Positions 1-7,839 of a stretch of 64,000 bases of DNA are shown here, one piece after another. The position numbers and the translations under genes are program-made. The notes beneath the pieces were generated by a model, which was not told the DNA's origin, searched no databases, and saw only the letters and a list, made by a program, of their open reading frames with translations. This DNA comes from Pedobacter psychrodurus (GTDB lineage: Bacteria; Bacteroidota; Bacteroidia; Sphingobacteriales; Sphingobacteriaceae): contig NZ_SJSO01000016.1 in the NCBI RefSeq assembly GCF_004331735.1, forward strand, positions 1 through 64,000, written 5' to 3'. Every line of letters starts with the position of its first letter. The stretch's first letter is position 1.

Positions 1-205
1 TTTTTTTTAAACGTGCATTTTCCTCCTCTAATGCCTTGAGCTTTGATAACTCTTTCACTTCCATTCCTCCATACCTTTGGCGCCATTTGTAAAAGGCTGC
101 TGTGCTAATTCCTAACTCTCTGCAGAGATCGTGCACATTTTTGCCATTCTCATGTTCTTTGATTGCTTTTACAATCTGGGATTCCGTAAACTTAATTCTT
201 TTCAT
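1..205 (-). CDS. IS3-family transposase OrfA (partial, runs off the window)
   Basis: The reverse strand encodes about 68 residues from an ATG at 205. It begins MKRIKFTESQIVKAIKEHE and continues through a helix-turn-helix ending in TAAFYKWRQRYGG, then a Glu/Lys-rich leucine-zipper start. This is the typical OrfA of IS3-group elements, which binds the inverted repeats and is joined to the DDE OrfB by -1 frameshifting. The C-terminus and OrfB lie left of the window. The family call rests on the recognisable N-terminal HTH; the subgroup cannot be told. Confidence 0.75.
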   Translation of the reverse strand, partial: MKRIKFTESQIVKAIKEHENGKNVHDLCRELGISTAAFYKWRQRYGGMEVKELSKLKALEEENARLKK

Positions 206-297
206 ATTGCCAATTAAAATTAATAGTTTTTCTAATAGCCTCGCTACGCTCGGTCTAGAATTATACTTTTAACTGGTCTGAATTTGGGGAAGTGCAC
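1..297 (-). mobile_element. Right end of an IS3-type insertion sequence (partial)
   Basis: OrfA starts about 90 bp from a probable terminus. Read outward, the segment ends near 290-298. On the minus strand that end would begin TGCACTTCCCCAAATTC, which resembles IS3-family termini. Coding sequence of a different gene resumes immediately to the right. The other inverted repeat is outside the window, so the exact boundary and any target duplication cannot be fixed. Confidence 0.5.
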
Positions 298-577
298 AGA
301 CAGAACCTCTTTTTATGTCTACGATATAGACGGAACTGCTCAAAGATACGAGTATAGGCAATTAGACATTAATTCCGGACTTACGTATGAGCATCTGTTG
401 GGAAAGTATTTCGTTATATCAGCGAAGGCAGGCATGAAGTATAGTCCGTCTGGAAGGCTGTTTAAAAAAGAAGACTCCTTTGCATCACCTGTACTTGAAA
501 TCAGTCCTGATCCAACATTCTTCTTCAATGTTGGAATATCTTTTAATCCTTTTACAGTGCTGTCAAGAAAGAAATAA
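284..577 (+). pseudogene. C-terminal fragment of an outer-membrane beta-barrel protein
   Basis: An open frame of 97 codons shows alternating aromatic/polar beta-strand character and ends in PTFFFNVGISFNPF plus a short basic tail, as C-terminal strands of Bacteroidota outer-membrane proteins do. It has no signal peptide, and its only start is a TTG within the presumed IS terminus. In-frame codons run back into IS sequence as far as a stop at 236. I infer a barrel gene cut by the IS, with the 5' part left of the window. The family is not recognised with certainty. A good terminator follows at 592. Confidence 0.55.
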
Positions 578-591
578 TCCTTCAAAAAAAT

Positions 592-634
592 TGTTGTGTG
601 GACCGTTAATATTACCCCACACAACATTTTTTTT
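592..634 (+). terminator. Rho-independent terminator after the barrel fragment
   Basis: Perfect 10-bp inverted repeat TGTTGTGTGG (592-601) and CCACACAACA (617-626) with a 15-nt loop, followed by a run of eight T (627-634). It lies 15 bp after the stop of the barrel fragment. Confidence 0.8.
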
Positions 635-687
635 AGATAATACTGAGCTCTCTTTCCTTCCAGTGACGCCGATAAATAACAGCACTG

Positions 688-933
688 TTAACGGGATTTT
701 AGCAATCCGCCATCTATGGGAATATCGGCACCGGTAATGTATGCTGCCAAATCGGAAGCCAAAAATGCAACCAGATGACCATATTCCTCGGGTTTACCAA
801 ATCTTTTCATGGGAATGGCATTAGCCCTTTGTTCGTAAAGCTCATCAGTGAACACGCCCTTTGCAGTTGCTTGGTCCGCAATGAGTTTTTCAATTCTTCG
901 GGTATCGAAGTTTCCTGTCAAAATATCATTAAA
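688..933 (-). pseudogene. C-terminal fragment of a short-chain dehydrogenase/reductase
   Basis: The minus-strand frame encodes about 80 residues ending MKRFGKPEEYGHLVAF, then LASDLAAYITGADIPIDGG, the classic C-terminal part of SDR enzymes (3-oxoacyl-ACP reductase type). The Rossmann TGxxxGIG motif and the YxxxK catalytic pair are absent. A stop codon lies in frame at 934-936, directly upstream of the NDILTGNFDT segment, and no SDR-like sequence continues beyond it. It is a decayed remnant with no plausible start of its own. Confidence 0.7.
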
Positions 934-936
934 TCA

Positions 937-1212
937 TCCAGAAAACCTTGCGTAAATTTTCCCAACACAGGAACATATAATTTCGACGTATTTGATGATC
1001 GGAGCAGTCGGTGTACCCCTGTTTTAGACCTCTAAAATTGATATTTTTTTTTGAAAAGCTTAGTACAAGGTGGACATCTCGGCAAGGATGACCGCGAGTC
1101 GCTTTCACTGAAATACACACAATAAGCACTTAATCTAAGTTATTTAAATCAAGTATATATTTGTAGTTTCGCAGGCCTAGTAACGGTGTTAGATCAGGTA
1201 AATAAAGATAAC
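937..1212. other. Gene-free segment between SDR remnant and serine hydrolase
   Basis: No convincing gene. Short frames here look like noise or decayed sequence. The right part is AT-rich and carries a candidate -7 element for the next gene. Confidence 0.4.
1156..1163 (+). promoter_or_regulatory. Candidate -7 promoter element (TATATTTG)
   Basis: Matches the Bacteroidota TAnnTTTG consensus 49 bp before the ATG at 1213. No clear TTG -33 element sits at the expected distance, so support is limited. Confidence 0.35.
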
Positions 1213-2262
1213 ATGAAGTCAATATTAATAGCTTTCTTATTACTGCTTTCCATAAATCTATTTTCTCAGGAAATTGATAAAGACAAAATAGATCATTATA
1301 TAACCTATATCGAAAACAATAATGGAGGAATTGGAAGTTTATCCATTTATAGAAACGGAAAAGAAGTTTATACTAGAAATTTTGGACAAGAAAAGTTGAT
1401 TAACACAGATTATAATAAAGATACTAAATATCAGATTGCCTCAGTGACTAAAATGGTCACCGCAATTTTAATTTTAAAGCTAGTTGAAAAGGGCGAACTA
1501 AAATTAGATGATAAGTTGTCTGATTTTTATCCAGAAATACCAAATTCAAAGAAAATAATAATTAAAAATCTCCTGGAGCACACAAGTGGATTAGGGAATT
1601 TTGCTGTCAGAAATGGAGCCATCTGGGTAACCGAGAAAGTTTCTGAGAAAGAAATATTTGAGGAGATAAGGAAACAAGGTGTAAGTTTTGAGCCTAATGA
1701 AAAGGTTGCCTATTCAAATTCAGCATACATATTATTAAGAATGATAATTGAAAAAAAATATAAAAAAGAATACCATAAAGTTGTCATACAAGAGATAGTG
1801 AAGCCACTAAATCTCAAGAATTTTGCTTCAATAAAATCAAATCCCACAAATACATTTAAATCATATAAATTCGCAGAAAACTGGAATGCAATCAAAGATA
1901 TCGAATACTCAAACGTTATAGGTGTCGGAGATATAGCAAGTACAACAGAAGATTTAAACATTGTCATAAATAGTTTGTTTCAGTATAAAATTCTAAAAAA
2001 AGAAACTTTAGAATCGATGAAACCCACTATAGGAAAAGAAGACTGGGGAAGAGGCTTGGCGTTATTTGCGTACGGAGATAATTTGTTCTTCGGTCACAGT
2101 GGAGATGTGCTTGGTTCTCATTCACGCCTTATCTATAACCCGAAAGATAACATATCCCTTTCATATTCAACAAACGGTGAAAGAGTTCCCACTAATATTT
2201 TTGTAGAGAATTTGGTGAGTATTATTTACAATAAGGAATTCAAATTACCAGAGATCAAATAA
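1213..2262 (+). CDS. Secreted serine hydrolase of the class C beta-lactamase/PBP4-like family
   Basis: 349 residues with an N-terminal signal peptide (MKSILIAFLLLLSINLFSQ), hence the choice of ATG 1213 over an upstream in-frame GTG at 1186. The three active-site motifs of the serine beta-lactamase-like fold are present: SVTK (nucleophile Ser and general-base Lys), YSN, and HSG near the C-terminus. Such proteins are D-aminopeptidases, esterases or DD-peptidases in the periplasm; the substrate cannot be read from sequence. It stands alone and is followed by another member of the same family. The region is more AT-rich than the rest of the window. Confidence 0.85.
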   Translation: MKSILIAFLLLLSINLFSQEIDKDKIDHYITYIENNNGGIGSLSIYRNGKEVYTRNFGQEKLINTDYNKDTKYQIASVTKMVTAILILKLVEKGELKLDDKLSDFYPEIPNSKKIIIKNLLEHTSGLGNFAVRNGAIWVTEKVSEKEIFEEIRKQGVSFEPNEKVAYSNSAYILLRMIIEKKYKKEYHKVVIQEIVKPLNLKNFASIKSNPTNTFKSYKFAENWNAIKDIEYSNVIGVGDIASTTEDLNIVINSLFQYKILKKETLESMKPTIGKEDWGRGLALFAYGDNLFFGHSGDVLGSHSRLIYNPKDNISLSYSTNGERVPTNIFVENLVSIIYNKEFKLPEIK

Positions 2263-2445
2263 CAACAATAAATCTCGATCATATTACGCTAACTAGGCAA
2301 AATGAAGCATTCAGCGCAAATTTATTGGCAATTTATCAGTGTTAATCTTCATGTATAGTTTAAAAAAGTTTCACCATTTTCATCCACATACTCCAGCTAT
2401 ATTCCTTTTACAAGGTTTACAGAAACACATTAAAAATATTTCAAA

Positions 2446-3951
2446 ATGAAAAAATCATGTTTAGCAATACTATTCCTCTTATCAACCAATATTTTTGCTC
2501 AAAAACCAAGTCATAAGTTTGACTTATTTGAAAACAGTGTATTTCATTGGGATAAATCTAAAAACAAAAAATGGACATTGAAGGAAAGAATGAATTTGTA
2601 TGGTGTTAATGCTGTAAGTATAGCAGTTGTTAAAGATTACAAAATTGAATGGACAAAGGCATATGGGTTTGCAGATGTTGATGAGAAAAAAATGGCAACA
2701 CCTGAAATTTTATTTCAAGCCGGCTCAATCAGCAAATCAATCAATAGTCTAGGTATTTTAAAGCTTGTTGAAGAAGGGAAACTTGCATTGTATGATGATA
2801 TAAACAATTATTTAAAAACCTGGAAATTCCCATATGATGATATTTCAAATGGTAAAAAAATCTCTATCGCAGATTTATTAAGTCATAAAGCTGGATTATC
2901 AGTACACGGTTTTTACGGTTATGAAATTGGTCGAGAATTACCATCCACTATACAAATTCTTGATGGATTACAGCCTGCTAATTCAAAGGCTGTTCGGTCG
3001 GAGTTTGAACCTGGCTTAAATTTCGAGTATTCGGGCGGAGGAACAACAATTACTCAATTAATTATTGAAAATACCAGCGGCCAAACATATGAAGATTATA
3101 TGTCGAGAAATATATTGGTTCCACTGGGAATGAGTCATAGTTCTTTTAACCAACCACCAATACAACAGCAAATAGCCAATTTTGCAACTGGCTATAATAA
3201 TGGCAAAGAAGTGATTGGTAAATATCATATTTATCCTGAAAAAGCAGCAGCTGGATTATGGACAAATCCAACAGACATAGCAAAATATATAATAGAAACA
3301 CAATTATCACTATCCGAAAAATCAAATAAAATACTTTCAAAAGAAATGTCTTTAAAAAGATTAGAGAATAGTTTTGGCGTTTTCTTAGATGATTATAATG
3401 GCGTGAAATATTTCAGACATAGTGGTGGAAGTGATGGTTTTGTTTGTAATTATGTCGCAAGCTTAAATAATGGAGATGGTATTATCGTTATGACAAATGG
3501 CATGAGCATGAGGCTTATAGATGAAATCGTTAATAGCATTGCGAGCATCAATAATTGGAAAAACTACCCTCTAATACCTCAAAAAGAGTCTATCGCTTTA
3601 GCAATAAGAAAAGAATGTGAAAAAAATATTGATCAGGGCATTGAATTATATAAAAACCTTAAAAAAGATAAGAACACTGAATATAATTTTTTAGATGAAA
3701 GCGAACTAAATACGCTTGCATATGAATTTTTAAGAGATGAAAAAATTGAATCTGCCATCAAATTATTTAATATAAATGTAAATGCGTTTCCAAATTCACC
3801 AAATGTTTACGATAGTCGAGCTGAAGCATATTTCAATAAAAAAGATTATTTTTTATCAAAAAGCGATTATTTAAAAGTGCTGGAGTTAGATTCAGCAAAT
3901 CTGAATGCAAAAAATATGCTGTTGAAAATAGAAAAATTATTAAAAAACTAA
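2446..3951 (+). CDS. Secreted serine hydrolase (beta-lactamase family) with C-terminal TPR-like region
   Basis: 501 residues. A signal peptide (MKKSCLAILFLLSTNIFAQ) is followed by a beta-lactamase-like domain with SISK, YSGGG (Y-x-N position changed to Y-S-G) and HSGGSDG, to about residue 370. The last 110 residues are helical and resemble tetratricopeptide repeats (YDSRAEAYFNKKDYFLSKSDY). This serine hydrolase plus TPR layout is common in Bacteroidota. A periplasmic esterase or peptidase is likely, substrate unknown. The spacing from the preceding gene (183 bp) suggests separate transcription. Confidence 0.85.
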   Translation: MKKSCLAILFLLSTNIFAQKPSHKFDLFENSVFHWDKSKNKKWTLKERMNLYGVNAVSIAVVKDYKIEWTKAYGFADVDEKKMATPEILFQAGSISKSINSLGILKLVEEGKLALYDDINNYLKTWKFPYDDISNGKKISIADLLSHKAGLSVHGFYGYEIGRELPSTIQILDGLQPANSKAVRSEFEPGLNFEYSGGGTTITQLIIENTSGQTYEDYMSRNILVPLGMSHSSFNQPPIQQQIANFATGYNNGKEVIGKYHIYPEKAAAGLWTNPTDIAKYIIETQLSLSEKSNKILSKEMSLKRLENSFGVFLDDYNGVKYFRHSGGSDGFVCNYVASLNNGDGIIVMTNGMSMRLIDEIVNSIASINNWKNYPLIPQKESIALAIRKECEKNIDQGIELYKNLKKDKNTEYNFLDESELNTLAYEFLRDEKIESAIKLFNINVNAFPNSPNVYDSRAEAYFNKKDYFLSKSDYLKVLELDSANLNAKNMLLKIEKLLKN

Positions 3952-3982
3952 TGCTGTAAACTTCACCTGCATATCTGAGAGG

Positions 3983-4013
3983 TTGTTTAAACATTTGTAA
4001 AGATTTAACTTCG
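3983..4013 (+). promoter_or_regulatory. Orphan promoter-like element in a convergent spacer
   Basis: TTG at 3983-3985, then exactly 20 bp, then TAACTTCG at 4006-4013, a good variant of the Bacteroidota promoter. It points rightward although no plus-strand gene follows, so it may be a relic of rearrangement or drive an unseen small RNA. Confidence 0.3.
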
Positions 4014-4092
4014 CGAATAATAAGGTCATCGAAGCGACCTAACTCCATGCCATCTACTAGTTAGACGGCTCAGTTTTTTATTGGAGATATTT

Positions 4093-4794
4093 TTATCTAC
4101 AATCTATTGCTTGACCATAACCAATTGTTTTTTTAGGGGATAAAAAAGGGATCCCAAGATCCGCGGACCTCAGTATGATGATCACTCCCATGAAAAACAT
4201 AAACCACGGGATAAACCTATTTGTATTGAAATGAATATATTTTTTAAGAAATATTCCGCCCAATGAAACCATCATCATAAGCGGGGCCGTACCCAGCCCA
4301 AAAAGAAACATAAAAATACCCCCAGATTTAGCATCACCCGTATTTAGTGCTGTTGCCAATGCCAGATAAACCATACCACAAGGAATTAACCCATTGAGCA
4401 TACCAGCAAACAGGCCCCAAAACGGAAGATTGAAAATCTTCCCCATAAGTTTACTTACAGGATTTAACAATTTAAGCTGAATTTTTGAAAATCCGCTGTT
4501 ATAGCTTTTGCTAAACTGTAGCAGGGTGAATAAAATCAACAAAATACCAATAAATATGCTCAGTGTTTTTTGATTGCTAAAAACTGTAATACTATTGCCT
4601 AATACACCAACAATAAACCCCAAAATGGTATAGACTAATATTCTTCCAAACTGATAAAGAAAAAGTTGAAATCCGCTCTGAAAGAAACTACTTTTTTGAA
4701 AGGGCATCCCAAGCATAATCGGTCCGCACATTACGGCGCAATGCAGGCTCCCGAAAAGGCCCATCAAAAATGCCAATGGTAAAAAATCCATCAT
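4093..4794 (-). CDS. TauE/SafE-type membrane protein of the cbb3 locus
   Basis: 233 residues with about six hydrophobic segments and the N-terminal motif GLFGSLHCAVMCGPIML, in which two Cys and a His resemble a metal-handling site, plus a second Cys in GLIPCGMVYLAL. This is the sulfite exporter TauE/SafE-like family member that commonly closes cbb3 oxidase clusters in Bacteroidota. A role in copper or cofactor delivery to the oxidase is an inference. Its ATG overlaps the stop of the FixH gene (ATGA at 4791-4794), so it is co-translated as the last gene of the cco operon. Confidence 0.8.
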   Translation of the reverse strand: MMDFLPLAFLMGLFGSLHCAVMCGPIMLGMPFQKSSFFQSGFQLFLYQFGRILVYTILGFIVGVLGNSITVFSNQKTLSIFIGILLILFTLLQFSKSYNSGFSKIQLKLLNPVSKLMGKIFNLPFWGLFAGMLNGLIPCGMVYLALATALNTGDAKSGGIFMFLFGLGTAPLMMMVSLGGIFLKKYIHFNTNRFIPWFMFFMGVIIILRSADLGIPFLSPKKTIGYGQAIDCR

Positions 4795-5219
4795 AGGGTG
4801 ATGTTATTTTTAAACAGATAATCTTTACCTGAAGAGCGCCATTGAAGGTTTAAAAACCACATACCCCTGGGCATTTTAGTTTTATCTACCAGAATAAGAT
4901 TGGAAGTCCCTGAGGTGTTTCCCTTTAGTTTAACATCATCGTCACTATTAACAGGCCGCATTAAAATGAGGCTGTAAGTAGCACTATCTTTAATTTCGAT
5001 AATAATCTGAGTTTTTGTAATGGTAATTTTAGGACTGGCATTATCGTCTATAACGTTCACTTTGGCATTGTATTCTGCATTATAATTGATTCCCTTTTCG
5101 TAATAATTTTCTTCGATCAGGGCATCCCTGCCATGCACATGAAACATATAAACCACCATACACACAATAAACAGCATAAAAGTAATCATGCCCAACACTA
5201 TTTTTGTTCCCCAGTTCAT
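4791..5219 (-). CDS. ccoH: FixH/CcoH-like cbb3 oxidase assembly protein
   Basis: 142 residues from ATG 5219 (MNWGTKIVLGMITFMLFIVCM), preceded by an A/G-rich AAAAAGAGAT ribosome-binding region. Longer in-frame starts upstream lack support. One N-terminal membrane anchor is followed by YYEKGINYNAEYNAK and a beta-rich periplasmic domain, as in FixH, which helps assemble or stabilise the cbb3 oxidase. It lies between ccoG and the TauE-like gene. Confidence 0.85.
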   Translation of the reverse strand: MNWGTKIVLGMITFMLFIVCMVVYMFHVHGRDALIEENYYEKGINYNAEYNAKVNVIDDNASPKITITKTQIIIEIKDSATYSLILMRPVNSDDDVKLKGNTSGTSNLILVDKTKMPRGMWFLNLQWRSSGKDYLFKNNITL

Positions 5220-5294
5220 ATCTCTTTTTTTAATTTTGAATAATTGAGTTTCGAATGAGTGACTGTTTACAGGCAAATATCAAATCGATCTTTC

Positions 5295-5343
5295 AACCAT
5301 TCTCTCATCCAACCATTCTCTCATTCGATCCTTCTCTCATTCA
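5295..5343. repeat. Short imperfect tandem repeat, three units of 16-17 bp
   Basis: Units AACCATTCTCTCATCC, AACCATTCTCTCATTCG and ATCCTTCTCTCATTCA follow one another between fixH and ccoG; the last unit runs into the ccoG stop codon. Possibly slippage-generated; no function is evident. Confidence 0.7.
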
Positions 5344-6716
5344 ATTCCTTCCGGTTGCGCGAAAAAACTTGTAGTTGCCGTACTTAAAACTTCGCCATTT
5401 ACAACGATTTCGAAAATCGCATCGGTTTTATATTTTTTTATAGATTTATTCTTCCTGATTAAAAAAAACGTGAGATGTGCCGACCCCTCTTTTGGCAAAA
5501 CATCTGCTTTTTGGATAAAATTAATTTCGTCTCCCTTATCCTTCGATCTGAAAGTAAATTTTACGGTCTTATTGGTTTTGTTTATTAGTTCTGCATTATA
5601 CAAATTACTTGTTCTGTCTGCTCCCCTGCTCTGGTATAAGGTGCCACTCGCTCTTAATACGGTGGTTTCAATATCTTCTCTTTTATAAATCAACGAAGAA
5701 AAAACCATCAGTACCACAAATAAAACTGCAGCATAGCCGTAAGATTTTAGGCCAATTTTATAAGGTTTACGTTCGTTAATAAAATCCTGATTAAAAAAAC
5801 CAATCAGATTTTTGGGTTTGTTTATTTTAAGCATCACCTCGTTGCACGAATCGATACAAGCGGTACAGTTTACACATTCGAGCTGCGTACCTTCGCGGAT
5901 ATCGATACCAGTGGGGCAAACCTGTACGCAAAGCCCACAATCAACACAATCTCCCGCGTTTAAAGCCACTTCCTGTTTCTGAATACGACCACGGGGTTCG
6001 CCCCTGGTAAAATCATAAGCAACAACCAAACTCTGATTGTCTAACAGCACGCCTTGCAGCCTTCCGTACGGACAGATTACCGTACACACTACTTCGCGTA
6101 CATAGGTAAATACCCCATAAAAGATTAAGGTAAAAAGCCAGATGGATATAAAGCCCGAAATATGGACTGAGACGGGCTCCGTTATAATTTTAAGGAGTAC
6201 ATCTGAGCTGATCATGTAAGCCAAAAAGGTATTCGCAATGGCAAAAGAAATCACCAGGAAAATGAAATGTTTGCTTCCTTTTTTGGCTATTTTCTCAGCG
6301 TTCCAAGCGCCTTCGTCTAATTTTTTTTGTTTATTGGCATCTCCCTCGATCCAATATTCGATCCTGCGAAAAACCATTTCCATGAAAATCGTCTGCGGAC
6401 AGGCCCATCCGCACCATAGCCTGCCCAACACTACTGTAAAGCACACAATAAACATGATAAAAATGAGCATCGCGAGCGCAAACAGGTAAAAATCCTGCGG
6501 GGTAAAAATCAATCCAAAGAATACAAATTTTCTTTCTATAAAATTGAGGAGTACCAGCTGCTCATCGTTAAGTTTTAAAAATGGACAGGAAAACAAAAAT
6601 AATAGCAACACATAACTTACCCATTTCCGATAGGTATATAACTTGCCCGATGGCTTTTTAGGGTAGATAAAATTTCTGCCCCTGCCTTTATTTTCGCTTT
6701 TATTTTTTGGTAACAT
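5337..6716 (-). CDS. ccoG: CcoG, cytochrome c oxidase accessory ferredoxin-like protein
   Basis: 459 residues. Several membrane segments are followed by a polyferredoxin part with CGWACPQ, CTVICPYGR, then CVDCGLCVQVCP and CVNCTACIDSC (4Fe-4S type Cys clusters at about residues 255-295), and a C-terminal Ig-like periplasmic domain. CcoG (RdxA/FixG family) is involved in copper reduction for cbb3 assembly. The start overlaps the 3' end of ccoP by 17 bp, indicating translational coupling in the ccoNO-Q-P-G-H operon. Confidence 0.93.
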   Translation of the reverse strand: MLPKNKSENKGRGRNFIYPKKPSGKLYTYRKWVSYVLLLFLFSCPFLKLNDEQLVLLNFIERKFVFFGLIFTPQDFYLFALAMLIFIMFIVCFTVVLGRLWCGWACPQTIFMEMVFRRIEYWIEGDANKQKKLDEGAWNAEKIAKKGSKHFIFLVISFAIANTFLAYMISSDVLLKIITEPVSVHISGFISIWLFTLIFYGVFTYVREVVCTVICPYGRLQGVLLDNQSLVVAYDFTRGEPRGRIQKQEVALNAGDCVDCGLCVQVCPTGIDIREGTQLECVNCTACIDSCNEVMLKINKPKNLIGFFNQDFINERKPYKIGLKSYGYAAVLFVVLMVFSSLIYKREDIETTVLRASGTLYQSRGADRTSNLYNAELINKTNKTVKFTFRSKDKGDEINFIQKADVLPKEGSAHLTFFLIRKNKSIKKYKTDAIFEIVVNGEVLSTATTSFFAQPEGIE

Positions 6717-7674
6717 TGGCCTGGCTCACACTGTCTGCTGGTGATTTCATCTCATTATCTTTTAAATCTTTCACTTCGTATTGTTCACCCTGTGGTGCTT
6801 TGGCACCTGCAGGATTTGTTCCTTTTAACGACAGAATAAAATTGGTAACAGCACTGATTTGTTTTGGGTTTAAGTTTTTCTCCCAACTAATCATTCCCTT
6901 TGCAGGAACGCCATATTTAATCGTTTTGAATACATTGTTTACACCGCCACCATGCAACCAATACTCATCGGTTAAATTTGGCCCGATGATGCCCTGGCCT
7001 TTATCCCCATGGCAGACCACACAGTTTGTATTATAAATAGTTTTACCATCTTCTAGCACCGTTGGTGTATTATCAAACTTTACCGAATTCTCATCAATAG
7101 TATTGGCCGATTTTTCGAGATAGGCTGCTTTTTCTATCTTCGCTTTTGCCATTTCATTTTCGTATTCTTTGTCCTGCAGGTCTCCATACCCACCAATGTG
7201 GTAATAAAAAAGATAACCAGCCGCGAAAATCATGGTACCGAAAAAGAGGAAGTTGAACCATGCCGGAACAGGATTGTTCAGCTCATTAATGCCATCGTAA
7301 GCATGATCGATTACCAGATCCTTTTCTTCTTCAATGGGCCTCAAGCTTAAAAGTTTGATCCAGATTGAAGGTTTAACTGGTTGTTGTTTTAACCAGGTAT
7401 CGTAATCCAAAACCGGTTCTTTTACAGGCTTAACATATGGTGTAGGGTTTAACTGTTCGTTATACATTACCTTGAATGCATTTAACAGGGTTACTGAAAC
7501 AAAAAGCAGCACAATAGCAAAAACCAAGAGGATTATAATCAGTATTTCCGATTGGTTTAGTCCTAACCCGGCTTTAGCAGGTGTTACGGCCTCTGTGGCT
7601 TTCTCATCCGCAGCAAATGCTGTAATTGATAAAAACAGCGACAATAACAATAGTTTAATCTTCTTCATGTACAT
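6700..7674 (-). CDS. ccoP: cbb3 oxidase subunit III (CcoP), single-haem form
   Basis: 324 residues. The hydrophobic N-terminus is signal-like (ATG 7674 or the nearby MKKIKLL at 7668), then a membrane segment (SEILIIILLVFAIVLLFVSV), the CcoP N-terminal domain with a second membrane span (FFGTMIFAAGYLFYYHIGGY), and one cytochrome c domain with CVVCHG and a distal Met in GMISWEK. Proteobacterial CcoP has two CxxCH sites; only one is visible here, in line with the shorter Bacteroidota type. It carries electrons to CcoO/CcoN in the periplasm. Confidence 0.92.
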   Translation of the reverse strand: MYMKKIKLLLLSLFLSITAFAADEKATEAVTPAKAGLGLNQSEILIIILLVFAIVLLFVSVTLLNAFKVMYNEQLNPTPYVKPVKEPVLDYDTWLKQQPVKPSIWIKLLSLRPIEEEKDLVIDHAYDGINELNNPVPAWFNFLFFGTMIFAAGYLFYYHIGGYGDLQDKEYENEMAKAKIEKAAYLEKSANTIDENSVKFDNTPTVLEDGKTIYNTNCVVCHGDKGQGIIGPNLTDEYWLHGGGVNNVFKTIKYGVPAKGMISWEKNLNPKQISAVTNFILSLKGTNPAGAKAPQGEQYEVKDLKDNEMKSPADSVSQANVTKK

Positions 7675-7837
7675 TAGGTTGATTGTCTTGAATGGGAAGC
7701 TGGCTCATTACCTCGATATGTTTTTTGTCTAGTTTGAGCAGGTAAACACCCACGATTACAAAAAACACCATGAATATGAGCAGTGAGGTGATGAGGTATA
7801 ATTCGCCACCGGCTAAATCTTTTATCTGATTAAACAT
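7655..7837 (-). CDS. ccoQ: Small cbb3 oxidase subunit, CcoQ-like
   Basis: 60 residues with one membrane span (LYLITSLLIFMVFFVIVGVYLL) and a charged tail. Position between ccoNO and ccoP, a 20-bp overlap with ccoP and a 2-bp gap from ccoNO point to CcoQ, the small stabilising subunit. Sequence similarity alone would be too weak to name it. Confidence 0.75.
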   Translation of the reverse strand: MFNQIKDLAGGELYLITSLLIFMVFFVIVGVYLLKLDKKHIEVMSQLPIQDNQPNVHEED

Positions 7838-7839
7838 AT

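Noticed and set aside
937..1130. Continuation of the SDR gene upstream of its fragment
   Set aside because: No frame here shows the Rossmann glycine motif or YxxxK; the sequence looks unrelated or decayed.
3833..4048. Minus-strand frame of 71 codons across the end of the second serine hydrolase
   Set aside because: It overlaps real coding sequence and the convergent spacer, with no family-like pattern or signal.
5295..5343. Short tandem repeat as possible CRISPR
   Set aside because: Units are directly adjacent without spacers and only three are present.
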